This document shows, in pieces, positions 21,560-33,913 of a stretch of DNA of 64,000 nt (positions are counted from its first letter, which is position 1; each line of letters begins with the position of its first letter). Position numbers and translations under genes: made by a program. Source of the stretch: Caprella mutica (Eukaryota > Arthropoda > Malacostraca > Amphipoda > Caprellidae). The DNA lies in assembly GCA_947561585.1 (NCBI GenBank), contig CANNZV010000940.1, positions 278,919 to 342,918 on the forward strand, written 5' to 3'. The notes beneath the pieces are model-generated. The model had not been told where the DNA came from. It saw nothing but the letters and a program-made list of their open reading frames with translations, and did not search any database.

Positions 21560-22233
21560 AGGCCTTGTTACACGGTGCAAGTTACTGTTGTGACAGTGGG
21601 CAGTAGCTGTCCCACTGTGCTCGCACGCGAGTAGCTCGACTCGCCTCACCCGGTCACACAAGTGCGAACTGCTGGCTTGAAAATAGACAGTTACTGAACC
21701 TACACTCGCATTGTGTATTATAATATTTATTCAATAAATAAATAACTTCTTATATTTAATATTTTTTTTAAATTTTATTAACAATTTATTAATTTCACTA
21801 ATAAATAATATTATATTAGCCCAATTTAAATAAAAATTAATAATTAATATTTTATTAATTTAATTAATACCTAATTACTATTTTTATGATTAATAATTAC
21901 TATTTTTATTAATTTAATTAACATTTTATTAGTTAATTTAACGTTTATTTAATTTGATTTAATATTAAAAACCTAGGTATATCTGCATGACGTACGAGTT
22001 ACAGTTATGTTGTAACACCATGCAAGTTGACATCCGAGTTTCGCAGGCGAGTGGCTGACTCGCTCATGAGTGGCGAGTAAAAACAAAAAGAATTTGTAGT
22101 AACTTGCATGCGAGTTACTAACCTCCTGCACATGACAATTTCTCGGCTGATGCGGTCACACTGTGCGAGTAGCTGCACTAAAGTAACTAGCTAGGCCAAC
22201 TCTCACGTTTACTCGCACCGTGTAACAGGGCCT
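21560..22233. mobile_element. PIF/Harbinger-like MITE
   Basis: The ends aggccttgttacacggtgca and gcaccgtgtaacagggcct are inverted repeats flanked by TAA on both sides (21,557-21,559 and 22,234-22,236). GGCC...GTTACACGGT ends with a 3-bp TWA duplication are typical of PIF/Harbinger MITEs. Subterminal zones repeat the words gcgagtagct and gagttact; the centre is very AT-rich. The mirror copy is at 60,931-61,604. Confidence 0.88.
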
Positions 22234-22329
22234 TAAGTCTGAACTGCACTGCTGCAAGGAGAAAACTAAATGGGATAAAAATTATTTTGGCTACCTGATT
22301 CGCATCTTTAAGTATGTAGTTTCGGATTT

Positions 22330-22620
22330 CATTCAAACGAAATAATTCACTTGGTGGTTTAGTATCTACTTTAGAACAAAAGGTCATATCACTGAAATTT
22401 GGACATACAAGAGACTGGAAGAAGCAGCCAGAAAGGAAAGTGACTTTTAGATGCTCATGGATGTAGAAAATCTCCATGAAGGAGTTTTGTATGAATGGAA
22501 GATGAAATGGAAGCACATACCTTACACGGAAATCTAACACCTCATTGTCGAAGAGCTTATATACTCTTGCGCTATCCTCTAAAACTACAAGTAGGGTTAA
22601 AAATTATTTAGATGGTAAAA
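22330..22620 (+). repeat. Dispersed sequence copy
   Basis: Contains aaaaggtcatatcactgaaa, ggaagaagcagccagaaagg, gctcatggatgtagaaaa and aaaactacaagtagggtt in the same order as the copy at 3,826. The mirror is at about 60,545-60,835. Confidence 0.7.
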
Positions 22621-22699
22621 ATTAGAAGAGAACATATGAAATCCAAATTACAACAGTTCATCTCACAAACCCTCGTTTCTTAGTAATCCAATAAGACAA

Positions 22700-23320
22700 C
22701 CAAATTCTAAGGAAATAAAAAAAAATCATCGTTCGATTCCATTGACATTCCTTTGATGTTTGAAATACATACTTTAAATTTCCCATCTTCCAGGAACATT
22801 CCTTCATTTTACCCAATGGGATACATTCCTTATCAAAAATATTGAAATAGTTCCAGGGATATTCAAAAGTATTTCTTAAGAAGAAAATTTTTTCATTCGA
22901 TTCTTGTGACATTCCCTCATTGTTTCAAGAATAATAATATAGAGTCCAATTGTTCCAGGGATATTCTTTTGTTTTATTTTTGGGGAATACTATTATACGT
23001 AACTAGATTGATAATTTTTGGGATATTTATGTGATATTCAGAATGGAATACTATCCAAAATATATATTCCAAGAATATTTCAATTTGGTTCGTATGGAAT
23101 ACTATAGAATTATGATATTCCCTGAATATCCTAGGATGATATCTGACCGAATACTGTAACTCTCCAATATTCCTGGAATATTCCCTCGTATAAGAATTTG
23201 AATACTATCCAATATTATTGTCACAGGAATATCCCTTCATAATCAAACTGTGAATGGAGATTAGGAGGGAATATTGTAGATATTAAGGGAATATCCCAGG
23301 AACATAACCTTGTTGCCCAG
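22700..23320. repeat. Degenerate ggaatattcc-rich region
   Basis: The palindromic words ggaatattcc, gggatattc and ggaatactat recur about every 20-40 bases in both orientations over 600 bp. It ends near ggttatgttcctgggatatt (reverse strand) beside gcaacctgggcaacaagg. The 84-codon frame here is not supported as a gene. The mirror is at about 59,855-60,470. Confidence 0.65.
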
Positions 23321-25190
23321 GTTGCATCACAATTATTGCAGATTCTTAGGTATGGGTCGTAATAAAAACGGGGCCTGCCTGTAATTGTAATACATCTTTT
23401 TTGTCTTTTTGACTCATTTTAAATATCATTATGATCTAAAATACAGTGTATATATGTATCTTTTTTCTTTGTTGCAGATTCACTTTTGTGCCTGCGAATC
23501 AGATAATTGCAACTAAGCGTCAGGCCTCTCAGTGAACATGCTGGTGACTTCATCCATGATGGTGTTTGCCCTCTTTGCCGCCAGGGGGTGGATGTGATAG
23601 AAGTAACGTGTTATTAGATAATTGATTATATAATTATATTCAGCATAAAGTGCATTTTTAATGTTATTTATTACACAGGAAGTATGAATGACGTGTTATT
23701 CTTGTGTTTTAAATTTTAATTGCTTGTTGCGCTTGATGAGGTTAATAATTTGAAGCTTAATATTTTTATTTCAACATAGAAGGAGTCAACTTTCTTCAAA
23801 GTACCTACATCCGAGTCAAAATATTCCTTCTTCTTAAATTTTTGTATCACTAATACTCAAATATTATCAGATTGAACATTACTAATAATATTGTTAGTTG
23901 GAAATTACGTAAATTTCTAATGATACGTTGAACAACACTTTAGTTATATTCATCCTTAATGGATCTTCTTTCGATTATAATTTTCAGGCTGGGAGCAGTT
24001 ATTGAAAGTTTCCGAAAAAATTCGAAAATCAAAAATATATATTAAAAAAATTCAATAATTAATTTAAACATTATTATACAATCTTACATATGTATAGTTA
24101 TGAACTTATGATAGATTATAGTTATTATGCTATACAGCTAGTATGAAAATAAAAATAAAATAATTAAATAAAAACATTATCTTTACTATAATAGCTATTT
24201 TGACTAGAAACGGAGAGATGAAACTAGTAATTATGGTATGGACGACTATAAAAACTATGATAAATCATCTTTTACATTCGAATGGTCTGTTTACAAGCTA
24301 CGATAAATTGTAGCGATTTATCGTGATGAAGAATTTGTTAAAATTTATCATTACGTGTAGAAAGGAATTGTGTGGATGGTATCATGAAGCAGGCTCAATT
24401 TTTTTTTAAATCGTGACAATAAGAATCGATACATTTAGCTACAATTTGTAATTCCATCTTTATTAACAAATACATATCTTATATTTTTGATATAATTAAA
24501 CATACGTGATACATTAAATTAACTATGAAATAAATAAATTTTGAAATAATTTTATTTGAAAATATATTTCAAATGATTATTTCACGAAATTTTGAACTGT
24601 AGAATGAATTGTTCCGAATTTTCATAGACAAGAAATGTTTTTTTCGAGAGTTACTTCAGTTACCCATGGTGTATCACTGTATAACAGTTATTTTAGTATT
24701 CTCTTTGATTTTATTATCATTTATTGCTGACGAAGCACAATAATCATTAAGATTGAGAAATGAACACGCATGAATCAGTTTTTTGTTCACGATGTCGAAA
24801 AAACTTCGTAATTACTTATTTTTTCGATTTAATTAAAAAGAGACCGTAGATTTATTAAAAGCATTCGGTTGATTCGAAACAATAGTTACTTTTGCAGATT
24901 TCCTTTTTATTACGTTGCAGCTCACAAAGAATTCAAAATACTTGAGTTCGATAGCATTACAGCTAATTCAAAAATAAATTAAATATCATTAGTTGGTAAA
25001 AACTTTTGCGGATCCAAAAGAAGAGCATGGTATAGTGAAGAATAATCTGTGACACCATTGTGCAATGTACGATGCTGTTTCAGTTTAGTTGCAATCAACG
25101 CAACACCATGCAGCTTCATACCAATTGAACAGTTGTAGTTACGTTTATATTGAAAACATCATAGTTATGGAACAATTAATAAGTAGGGGT
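23321..25190. other. AT-rich arm segment without a supported gene
   Basis: A short GC-richer stretch near 23,475-23,610 (tgccgccagggggtggatg) follows a possible splice acceptor (ttctttgttgcag), but no frame extends. Nothing else is recognisable. Mirror about 57,975-59,855. Confidence 0.5.
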
Positions 25191-25194
25191 TTGG

Positions 25195-26335
25195 CCCTTC
25201 TTTATTTATTACGAAGCCATTTGTAATAAGGCCATATAGCTGAAGTTGAAATGAAAATGAATTAAAAAAACTAGAAAAATTGAAGCTGTCAGGAAGAAAG
25301 TGACTCTAAAAACAAAATGGCTCTATGTCAAATCGCAGAAAACATTCGCTGAAAACACTTTCGTTGAAAACACATTTGCCGAAAATACATTACCCGCACG
25401 ACACATTCACCGAACCAAACTTTCACCGAAAAAATATGATTATTTAGAAGGTAAAGAAATTTATCTCATATGTCCAGATAAAATTACATATAGATGAACC
25501 AACATATAAGTCAATAAATTGATTTTCAGTATTCTACATAATTATTGGTTACACTTTATGGAATTTACGTTATTTTAAATAACTCATATGATATATGTTA
25601 ATCCTATTTTCTGTTTACAATTATCAGTTACAAAAGAAAATAAATTTTTAACAGATTTATTTCTAGGTTTTAAGAATATTATATTACTATTACTTTTGTA
25701 AAATATTGACGATATGGAGAAGTATATTTGAGTATAAAACGGAAGTCGAAATCAATTTTGTTCAACAACTTCTCTTAAAAAATGAAAAGTTTATGTTAGA
25801 ATAAATGTATTAAATAACTGTAAATCCTCAACTTTCGAGATTGAATATCTCGAAAACCTAGAAATAAATCTGTTATATTAGCTTCCCTTTCGTACTCAAA
25901 TACATTTCTCCATATTGTCAAAGTTTTATAAAAGGAATAGTTATATGTAAGTTCATCTATATGTAATTTCATCTGGACATATGAGATAAATTTGTTTACC
26001 TTTTTAAATAATCATATTGTTCGGCGAAAGTGTCGTTAGGCAAATGTGTTTTCGGCGAATTTGTTTTCGTCGAATGGACCGACCGGTCACCCCTACAAAA
26101 TCACCTACTTACAGTCTGCGACAAAGCTAGTGGATGCTTAATTAAGGAGCAAATGTACCAGAACCTTCACTCTTGTATGGAAGAGGAACATGAAAAGGTG
26201 AACGTACTAAATGAAACATATGAACCTAACAAACATGAAATCCAAGGCCTTGTAGTTGCAGAACATAACAATAGGCCTATATATCCTCTAAAACTGCATA
26301 TAGTCTTAAAATAATGATATGGGCAATAAAGCATG
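25195..26335 (+). repeat. Dispersed sequence copy split by a foldback element
   Basis: The first part (25,195-25,320: aataaggccatatagctgaa, gtcaggaagaaagtgactct) and second part (26,090-26,335: cacctacttacagtctgcg, tgtatggaagaggaacatga) are the two consecutive halves of the dispersed sequence. The second half holds a 94-codon frame with SCMEEEHEKV and ETYEPNKHEIQGLVV. The mirror at about 56,830-57,975 is split at the same point. Confidence 0.75.
25331..26083. mobile_element. Foldback element with ttcggcgaa arrays
   Basis: The left end has ttcgctgaaaacactttcg, then aatatgattatttag and tctcatatgtccagataaaa. The right end mirrors it with gacatatgagataaatt, aaataatcatatt and ttcggcgaaagtgtcg. 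A second inner pair (aacagatttatttctagg against cctagaaataaatctgtt) makes almost the whole 750 bp foldback. No coding capacity. Confidence 0.8.
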
Positions 26336-26807
26336 GTAAAACGGGGAATATTTTCGTAACTTGCTATCTGCTACTTCGTCATATCGGTTTTGGTCAATTA
26401 CGCTACATTGATAAAATTTACAATTTATACAATTATAATTACAATTTAAAATAGTGAACTATTTTTTTAGAATATTTTCAATATATTCTATAACTTCAAT
26501 GTTAAAATGGACGAACGCCGCAGTTGTTGGGAGAAGTGTGAAAGCTAAAAAAATTGTCTGGTAATTCATTGTGCAACCCTCAACATAGGTCATTTTTTAA
26601 GATAATATTTTTCCATTAAAAAAGAGATTACTCATCTTCAAAATTCTTTGCTCTTCTTTTGAATCCGTATCAATTTACACCACATCATGTAATTTTAAGT
26701 TCTTTGAATGAAGCTTGATAAATATATTTTACGTTTTATGAGCACTGAAAAGAAAAAGGATATCTGTAATTGTTACAGTTGATTCAAACCTACTGAGATA
26801 TATTAAT

Positions 26808-28930
26808 TATTGCTCGAAAGAACAATTGCTTTATTGAACAATTGGTCGAATGAACAATTGCTCTAATGCACAATTATTGCTCGAATTATAAAAGTACACA
26901 CAGTTTTCAAATTTATAAAAGTCTGTTATTCATGAAATGGACTTTTTAGTGATTGATAAAACTGAGTCTATTTGTTCATAGCTATTTACTATTAATCATT
27001 GTATACCTGATTTTAAAATTTACTCTTCCCACTTTTTTTTCCTTTTTTTTCTAGAGGCTATTTCAATCATCTCGTTTGTAAAAGGTGAATGGTTATCATG
27101 TGGTGAAGTGGTACTATCCATATTTTTATCATAAAACTCGAATGATTATGTACGTAGATTAAATTTCGACTAGCCATACATGTATGTGGCAATTAAATAG
27201 GTGAAATAACTCAAAGTAATGGTAAACTAAGTAAAGTTTCAGTTTATTTACGTATTATACTATTTAACTAATGGTTGCATTGATAGTGTCTTATGGTTAT
27301 GACTAGGGATGTGACATTGTGCATATTGCATATATGCAGTCCTCTGTATATATTTCAAGAGCATATAATATGAACGTGTGCAAATATGCTAACCGAGAAA
27401 TATGCACTTCTTGGTCAATTTTTAACATGTAAATGTCTTATCTATGCCGTTTTCTTCTGGACTCCGGCATAGCAAACGATTTTAACTGTGGACCCAAGTA
27501 TATTTTATCAAACTAATTATTCATATTTAAAATGTTTTTAGGTGGAATATTTAAACTACAAATGAATTAATAAATAATATGACACTTGGTGTTTAGTAAA
27601 TATTAGTAGTAATTGATAAATAAATGAATAGATACACATATATCAACACTTTATAAAACGTATATATTCATTAAGTAATTGAACACAAAATGGTTTAATT
27701 TTACCATTTAATGACGTAGTGTCGCTGTTTAGAGTTGGGGATCATTTAAAGGGAACCGCTGGTCTAACTAGATGGTTTATAATTTTCAAGTTATCAGTTA
27801 AGTAATGAATTTTAAAACTATTTAATTTAGTTTTAATGTGATATATGAATGTAGGATAGTTTAGAACTTTAGAAGACTAAATTGGCTTAAAGAAACATTC
27901 GCTCCTCTCGTTTCTTGTGATGTAGAACGGGTTCTTTCCCAGATAATAGAAAGAGATTCACTGTTGGAAACCTGAAATACCATTTAATGATAATGTCCAA
28001 TTCCAGTTTGAAATTGAATGTGTATATTTAAAATTGACATACTATTAAAAAGTCTAACTTTGAAACAGCTTTGTTATATTTTCTTTTCTAACGTTAAACA
28101 TTCCACAGTAAAAATACAAACTTGAGATTACACCTTCGTTTTATTGTAAGTTCCATTCAAACCACCAAAGTACAATTACAATCAAAACACAACTATATAC
28201 ACTATACATATTAACTTTATTTTAAATTCTGTAATTAACATTGAGCATGTAATATGCACACTATATTGAATAACTTCTGGCCTATAAAATGCATATTTCC
28301 AATATGCATTTTGGTTCAGCATATATGCACATTGACTTTTTGCATATATATGCATATTTCCATTATGCATTTTGGTTCTGCATATATGCACATTGACTTT
28401 TTGCATATTATATGCAGAAATAGGCATATAATATGCTGCATATCGTGTCAAAAATTATGCATATTTTATGATGCATATTGACACATCTCTAGTTATGACT
28501 TATGATTGTGGGTGTAGTGTATTGCCATATTTTGGTAAGTTTTGGTGATCTTTTAGGATGTAGAGACTATACCACCTTACGGTTGTGCGGAGTATAGATT
28601 TCACGACATGTAGTGAGAATTAAAAGGTGAAGCTATTTTCGTTTCTGATTGTTGTTCCCTGTCCCTTATTAAGAATTGCCAATTAACATCAGCGATATGG
28701 CCTTTGGTTAAAGTTAAATAGTAATGATTAATGTTAGCAAGACCTCTGTTAATCGTACCACTTGTTTATTTTTATTTTCCCTCTCTATACCTAATCTCCC
28801 TATCTTTTTGACTCTTCCTTTTCTACCACACTCATTTAATTATTTGACCAATTAATTATTATAACAATTATTAATTTTTTTTATTCGAATTATTCGAATA
28901 TTGTTCTTTTCTTGCCTTTGTTTTGTAGCA
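26808..28930. mobile_element. Repeat element with gagcaattgttc arrays, copy 2
   Basis: Opens with attgctcgaaagaacaattg and closes near gaattattcgaatattgttc. The body is collinear with 17,097-18,085 except for a hAT insertion (27,304-28,491). The mirror is at about 54,190-56,365. Confidence 0.75.
27304..28491. mobile_element. Non-autonomous hAT-like MITE with perfect 8-bp duplication
   Basis: The ends tagggatgtgacatt and tgacacatctcta are flanked by gttatgac at 27,296-27,303 and again at 28,492-28,499. The related site in the copy at 17,097-18,085 lacks the insertion. Subterminal zones are rich in gcatat words, as in the element at 2,112. No transposase frame. Confidence 0.9.
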
Positions 28931-30307
28931 ATTTACCGGATACCAGCTACAGCCTACATTGTATCATTCACATGATATATCAAAAATACTTTGAGAAATC
29001 ATTTATATTAATTACACTTTTGATTGGAGTTTTACGAGACTCTGCATACTGTTGATTATTTGTCAAGTGTGGGATGATAAATTTTAACTTCAGAGCTAAC
29101 GAATTTTGTTCTGGAAAATTAATTTATCTTATTTATTTATTTATGATCAAAATATTCCCTTACTTGGGACGTGATACATGGGATAATTTCACGTTTAATT
29201 ACAAATATATACATGAAAGTAGATATAGGAAACATTGAGGCCCGATAAGCTTAATCCTAGTTAAAATTGAATAATTTTTTGTGCATTGTGAATTGAAGTC
29301 TACAAACAAAACAAAAGAACGAAATTTAACTTTATTTTATGCTTTCTCAATAAGAATGTATTAGTGTATTTCTCCAAATGAATTATCTCAATTTTAAATA
29401 GTTACATGATTTAGTCTGTCTTGAAAGTAATATGAAAAAAAATATATATTTGAGAGCCGTCAGCCGTCAAAGAAGTTATCCAGTTTTTATTAAGTGCTGT
29501 TTGACCCTCCTACTGTGAAAAAAAACTTTAACATTTAAACTTTGTGAGCAAATTTTAGAGGTGAAAATATCACAGTAGTCTTAAGTTATCACTAAAACAA
29601 ATATATGTATTGGACATTAAGTTTCTTGTTTTATTTTTGTATATATGAGACATAAAACTGTAGATCTTAACTGGTTATTTAATATGAAAGAATGGAAAAG
29701 TTGGATGGGGATATCTTAGTGAGTGGTACACTATTGGCGAAATTCATCACACCGTTGTCGATAGCATTAAAATTAAAAAATTAATGTTGGAGTGAACAGT
29801 TTGAAATATACAAATATAGATTTTGCTCTTTGAATTATAACAATAATAATGTTTGCAGGGATTTAGCTTTTCCTAGATACTAATAAGATATTAAGGTTCA
29901 TGATTATTAGAAAAATGAAAGAAAGCTTAATTGGGAGCACATTATTTATTTAAATAAATATGTTGACAGAACATGGAAATTGATTAATATAAAACTAAAA
30001 AACGGTAATATAGTATAATTCTTCTCTATTTAATTACAACTGGGTAATAATTATACTAACCTATTTCACTATATAAGAATAAAGAGCCCCGTGGAAAACT
30101 GATATAGAAATCAACTGAAAATAAAAAATAAGTCAATCTGGTCATTATTGGTGGAACATTTGAGAATTTAGTGATTATCAAAATCTAATATCAATATTCA
30201 CTATATGTTCCAACAGCTGAATAGATATTTACAAGTTTCGAATCTAGCAGGTGAGTCAGCGAGAAAAGAAATCCGTACTTGCCGCAAAAGCCCGTAAAGA
30301 GTCCTAA
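28931..30307. other. AT-rich segment downstream of the left-arm gene
   Basis: No supported gene. It corresponds to the 3' flank of the minus-strand gene; mirror about 52,793-54,189. Confidence 0.5.
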
Positions 30308-33064
30308 CTAGAAACGAGGTCTTCCTCGTTTCTTCTGGTGGTGAGACGCCGGCATTGCGTTTAAAAGAACGATACTCTTTCCATTAGAAGGGACTTTTAT
30401 TGCTGATGCACGACCTGACACAGAGTAATTAGATGATACTCTACTAGATTTTTTGATTTGTTTTAGGTAGTCATCGGGATCATTTACGGCTTCTGAATTC
30501 GCAGCTGTACCGGAAATTGACACTCCCGAGAAAAAATTAGAGTCATCTAGAGATTTAGATAATCTTCTTTTCTTCGTATTTAATGTCAGATCATTTTTGC
30601 TATTATCGCTTTCAACTTTCCCTCTGCAGTAATCACATTTCGACGTTCTGTGTTTCAAATGCTCCTGGAATTCTTCTGTTTTTTCAGGTTCATTTGCATT
30701 ATTTTCATTTAACTGATCTAATTTATAATATTTGATTAGATCATAGGAATTTCTTCTTTTTATCTGAAATAAATAGATAGAGTGAATAAGACTAAAAGAG
30801 TAAAAATATTATCTGTTAAGAAATATACATCGAATATACAATTAATGAAGTAAAGCTTACAAAATACATTCACATCTTATTTAGTAAGTAAGAACAATGT
30901 AACATCAAAAGTGGTATACATTTTAGTACGAAAGAGCTTTATAAGTAATATATTCGATGATATATGTATTATATATATTATGTGATATGCACCATTAGAC
31001 TTAAAATAATTTAAATATGAAAACTCTTTGAAACAAATTATAATTCAAAGCTTTTAATTCTATAAGATCAGTATACTCACAGTAGTCATAGCTCTCGCAT
31101 TTATTCTGCTGATGCTGTGTGTTATATCCATATTTATGAAAGGCTTGAAGATATCTGGCAGATCTTCGCACATCTTGTTCAATATCTCCAATAAGAAAAA
31201 AAGTCTTTCTGGATCTGTAATCTGGAAAAAGAACGTATATGTTAAGGAACAGCTGAGAGATCACGTGAACAAATATTTATATACTTAATGTCCTATGTTA
31301 CTTAGATCATAAGGGATTTTACCTGGACAACGTAGCTGTTCATCAGTCTTAGCAGATGAACAACAAGTCTGACTATACAGACTCCTTTCTCACTAACATC
31401 CTCTGCAAAGGATGCCAGCTCTCCCATCAGATCTTCGGCTTCCTCATGGGATCTTAGAGTCTGCAAAGATGAGCTTGAGAGCTTGTCCATTATCTTCTTT
31501 ATAGCGGTGGTGAATGGAGCACCTGGAAAAGATAGGGGAGAGTTAGATAAAGTAATTCACTCTGGATGGTGATTAAGATAATTTGAAGCAGTTATTTATA
31601 TCCTTGATTGAAGATATTTAAGATAAACTAAATCAAAGAATAAAATAATAATAATAAGCTTCATGGAAGACCTATACACAGTATACAGTAGGAGTCAAAA
31701 GAAGCGAGTACAAAATTAAATTCGCCAAGAATCATCGTATTTTCGTGTGGTTTTATTTGGCTAATGCAGATTTTTACCATATTTTTAGTTAGCTTTCAAA
31801 AATTTCACACCGTGAGTAAAATGTCTTTTAGACGCGAGACATTTTGTATCAGCAACATTGTATAGGTATAAATATCGCACAAATGCTTCTGTATACGGCA
31901 AGCAATCTGTTTAGACGAGAATACGTGGTGCGAGGCAAGTCTAGTAGTGTCGCACAAGCATTTGTAAATAGTGAAAATTACATCACTTGTTATTAGTTAT
32001 ATCAAATGATTGAAGGATAGGTGCTTCGAGGGATAAGGATCATCCAGAAGGTATTTTTACTTGGATATAAAAGGAAGAGAAGAGGCTCATTCAACCATAA
32101 TTTAGAAGAATAATTTGTTATAATAAGTGCACAAATCTTTGACTTATAAAACTTAACGCGTGACAAAATGAACGCAATGAAATAATAAGTTGATAGGACG
32201 GCAAATTTTTTTTATTCAATTTATAGAGGGTTGGGTATACCTGGGTGGACAGTCCTGAAACAAATTGTCGCACGATAATGTGAAAATGTACAACGTCTAG
32301 AAGGCTCTTTATTCGTTCTTTTAATTGTTTCAGATTGGCAGGAGGGGAGGAGTATACATAATTTCACAATTAAATGAATTAACCTCACTAGATATAATTG
32401 CAAGCAGTTAAATCTGAGCTTCTCTGAGTCCCATACAATGGCAAGACCCTCGGCAATTATTCGATATTCAAATTGTTCCAACAGTCGTTTTTTGACAAGT
32501 GTTTTTTGTACTGAGGTAAGATCCTGCAACTACCATACCTGGTTCAAAGTTTCTTCATAAAAATGCCCTAGTTTCAGAATTATACACTGATTAAAAATAA
32601 GGGTTCTTAAAAACATACTAATTTTCGGTGGTGAAACCTAATCTTCTGACGAGCAAAGTTTGAAATTGGTTCGAGCAAGAGCTATTTTGATAATTAAATT
32701 ATTATTAAATATAGGATAAATGTGAATAAATCGAATTGCACTAATATTCAAAAACAACAAAGTAAATTGGTTAGTAATTATTATTAATATAATTGATATT
32801 ATGGAAAACAAAACACAGCCAAATATGACTAGGTAGACGACTTCAAAAATTTAAAATATACAATGCTGGCGTAAGTTAGCTGTAGGGATATTATTGTATT
32901 CTATAATGCAGTAAAATGTGGATGTTTTTTTCTACTTGGATGTTTTTATGAAACATCACAGAATTAAATAAACGTGTATTCTTTCGAAAACAAGTATACA
33001 TTAATTGAAAAAAACTATAAACTCTGTGAAACATTTACTTACAGATAACTTCAAATGTGGGCAT
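30308..33064 (-). CDS. Unrecognised multi-exon gene, left-arm copy
   Basis: Exons on the minus strand are 33,064-33,043 (tentative first exon, MPTFEVI), 32,523-32,358, 31,522-31,323, 31,221-31,081 and 30,763-30,308. Donor and acceptor sites are GT/AG, and the phases of exons 2-5 agree, giving 320 codons without a stop. The protein is helical and leucine-rich over the first 170 residues (LLEQFEYRIIAEGL, ELASFAEDVSEKG, FFLLEILNKMCEDL). A polar tail has a Cys pair CDYC (residues 212 and 215), a basic KKRR cluster and a C-terminal AT-hook-like KKRGRPRF. This hints at a nuclear or chromatin role, but no family was recognised. Exon 1 as drawn does not match the phase of exon 2, so a small exon may be missing. 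The opposite-arm copy is at 50,104-52,792. Confidence 0.7.
32885..32960. other. Arm-specific insertion of copied DNA in intron 1
   Basis: The right arm lacks this stretch. Its first 50 bases (gggatattattgtattctat to tttttttcta) are identical to 48,161-48,210 in the right arm. They differ by one base from the reverse complement of 34,958-35,007 in the left arm. A second partial copy of tggatgttttt follows. Confidence 0.85.
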
Positions 33065-33166
33065 TTTGAAAGGAATAACTTCGGTCTTATAGACTTAAAT
33101 AAATTATCTAGAGCTGACTATGTCACAGACGGCAGGTAACTGTTTTGAAATTAGAAAGTGGATTCA

Positions 33167-33173
33167 TTTTATA
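33167..33173 (-). promoter_or_regulatory. TATA box of the left-arm gene
   Basis: Minus-strand tataaaa lies 103 bases upstream of the first ATG (33,064), within a stretch that is less AT-rich than average. It is identical in sequence and spacing in the other arm. Confidence 0.5.
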
Positions 33174-33697
33174 GGCGAGTTTGAAACCCACGAAAAGGGG
33201 CTGGACTAAGGAAAGGGGCTGGACTAAGAATTTCATACAATGGCAATCGAAATGGAGTGCTGTGATTGGCTGCATATCGGAAGAAGATAAAATGTTTTAG
33301 AACAACAAATCAGCTATTTGTTCTCAACCACAATTGTTCTGAGGGTTTTATTATTAATACGGGGATAAAGCATAATTTTATTATGTTATAAATTAATATT
33401 AATATTTTATTTTATAAATATTTGTTTAGCAACATTAAACAAAGTATAGGATTAAAAAAATCACAATAGTTATTGATATGCAGTTAATTGTAAGAAAGCG
33501 TTAAATCTTCATACCATTTCCTAAAAAAAGGAAAGATCAGCGTATCAATTATATTTTCTATATCTTTTTCATTTCTAAGATTTAATATTTAAAAATTTAA
33601 CTGATTTGGATGAAAGTCTGTTGGAACATCATTTGCCTAAATCTATTATTAACAACATCAGAATTTGTAGGAATAATATTTGACCTAATTTTCTTCT

Positions 33698-33913
33698 TTG
33701 GAGTTCCTGAGAAGCGGCCATTGGGTTTCCATGGCACAGTCTGTTAGTAAGTTTCGGAGTTATTCTTTGGAATTTGTATTGCAAGTTGATTTTTGTTTAT
33801 TTTTAGGTCGTGGTGTTAAATTAGTATATAATGAAAAACATTCGACAAAGAATGAGGTGATATCAAAGAGGATATTTTACGGGTCAATTACGTACTATCA
33901 TAGAAAAAAGTAG
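33698..33913 (+). other. Open 71-codon stretch identical in both arms, unsupported as a gene
   Basis: The frame opens at a TTG, not ATG, and shows no family. A possible donor (tgttagtaagt) lies inside. It is listed only because both arms encode the same residues (mirror 49,253-49,468). Confidence 0.2.

Noticed and set aside
22187..22540. 117-codon minus-strand frame
   Set aside because: Covers the reverse strand of a dispersed-sequence copy and the MITE end; no sign of a gene.
31001..31264. 87-codon frame reading DYRSRKTFFLIGDIEQD as a separate gene
   Set aside because: It overlaps exon 4 in the wrong frame; the frame that joins exons 3 and 5 in phase reads ITDPERLFFLLEILNKM instead.
31680..31930. 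Tc1/mariner end in the gene's intron (cagtaggagtcaaaagaagc)
   Set aside because: Resembles a mariner-type terminus next to a TA, but no matching inverted end or transposase frame was found nearby.
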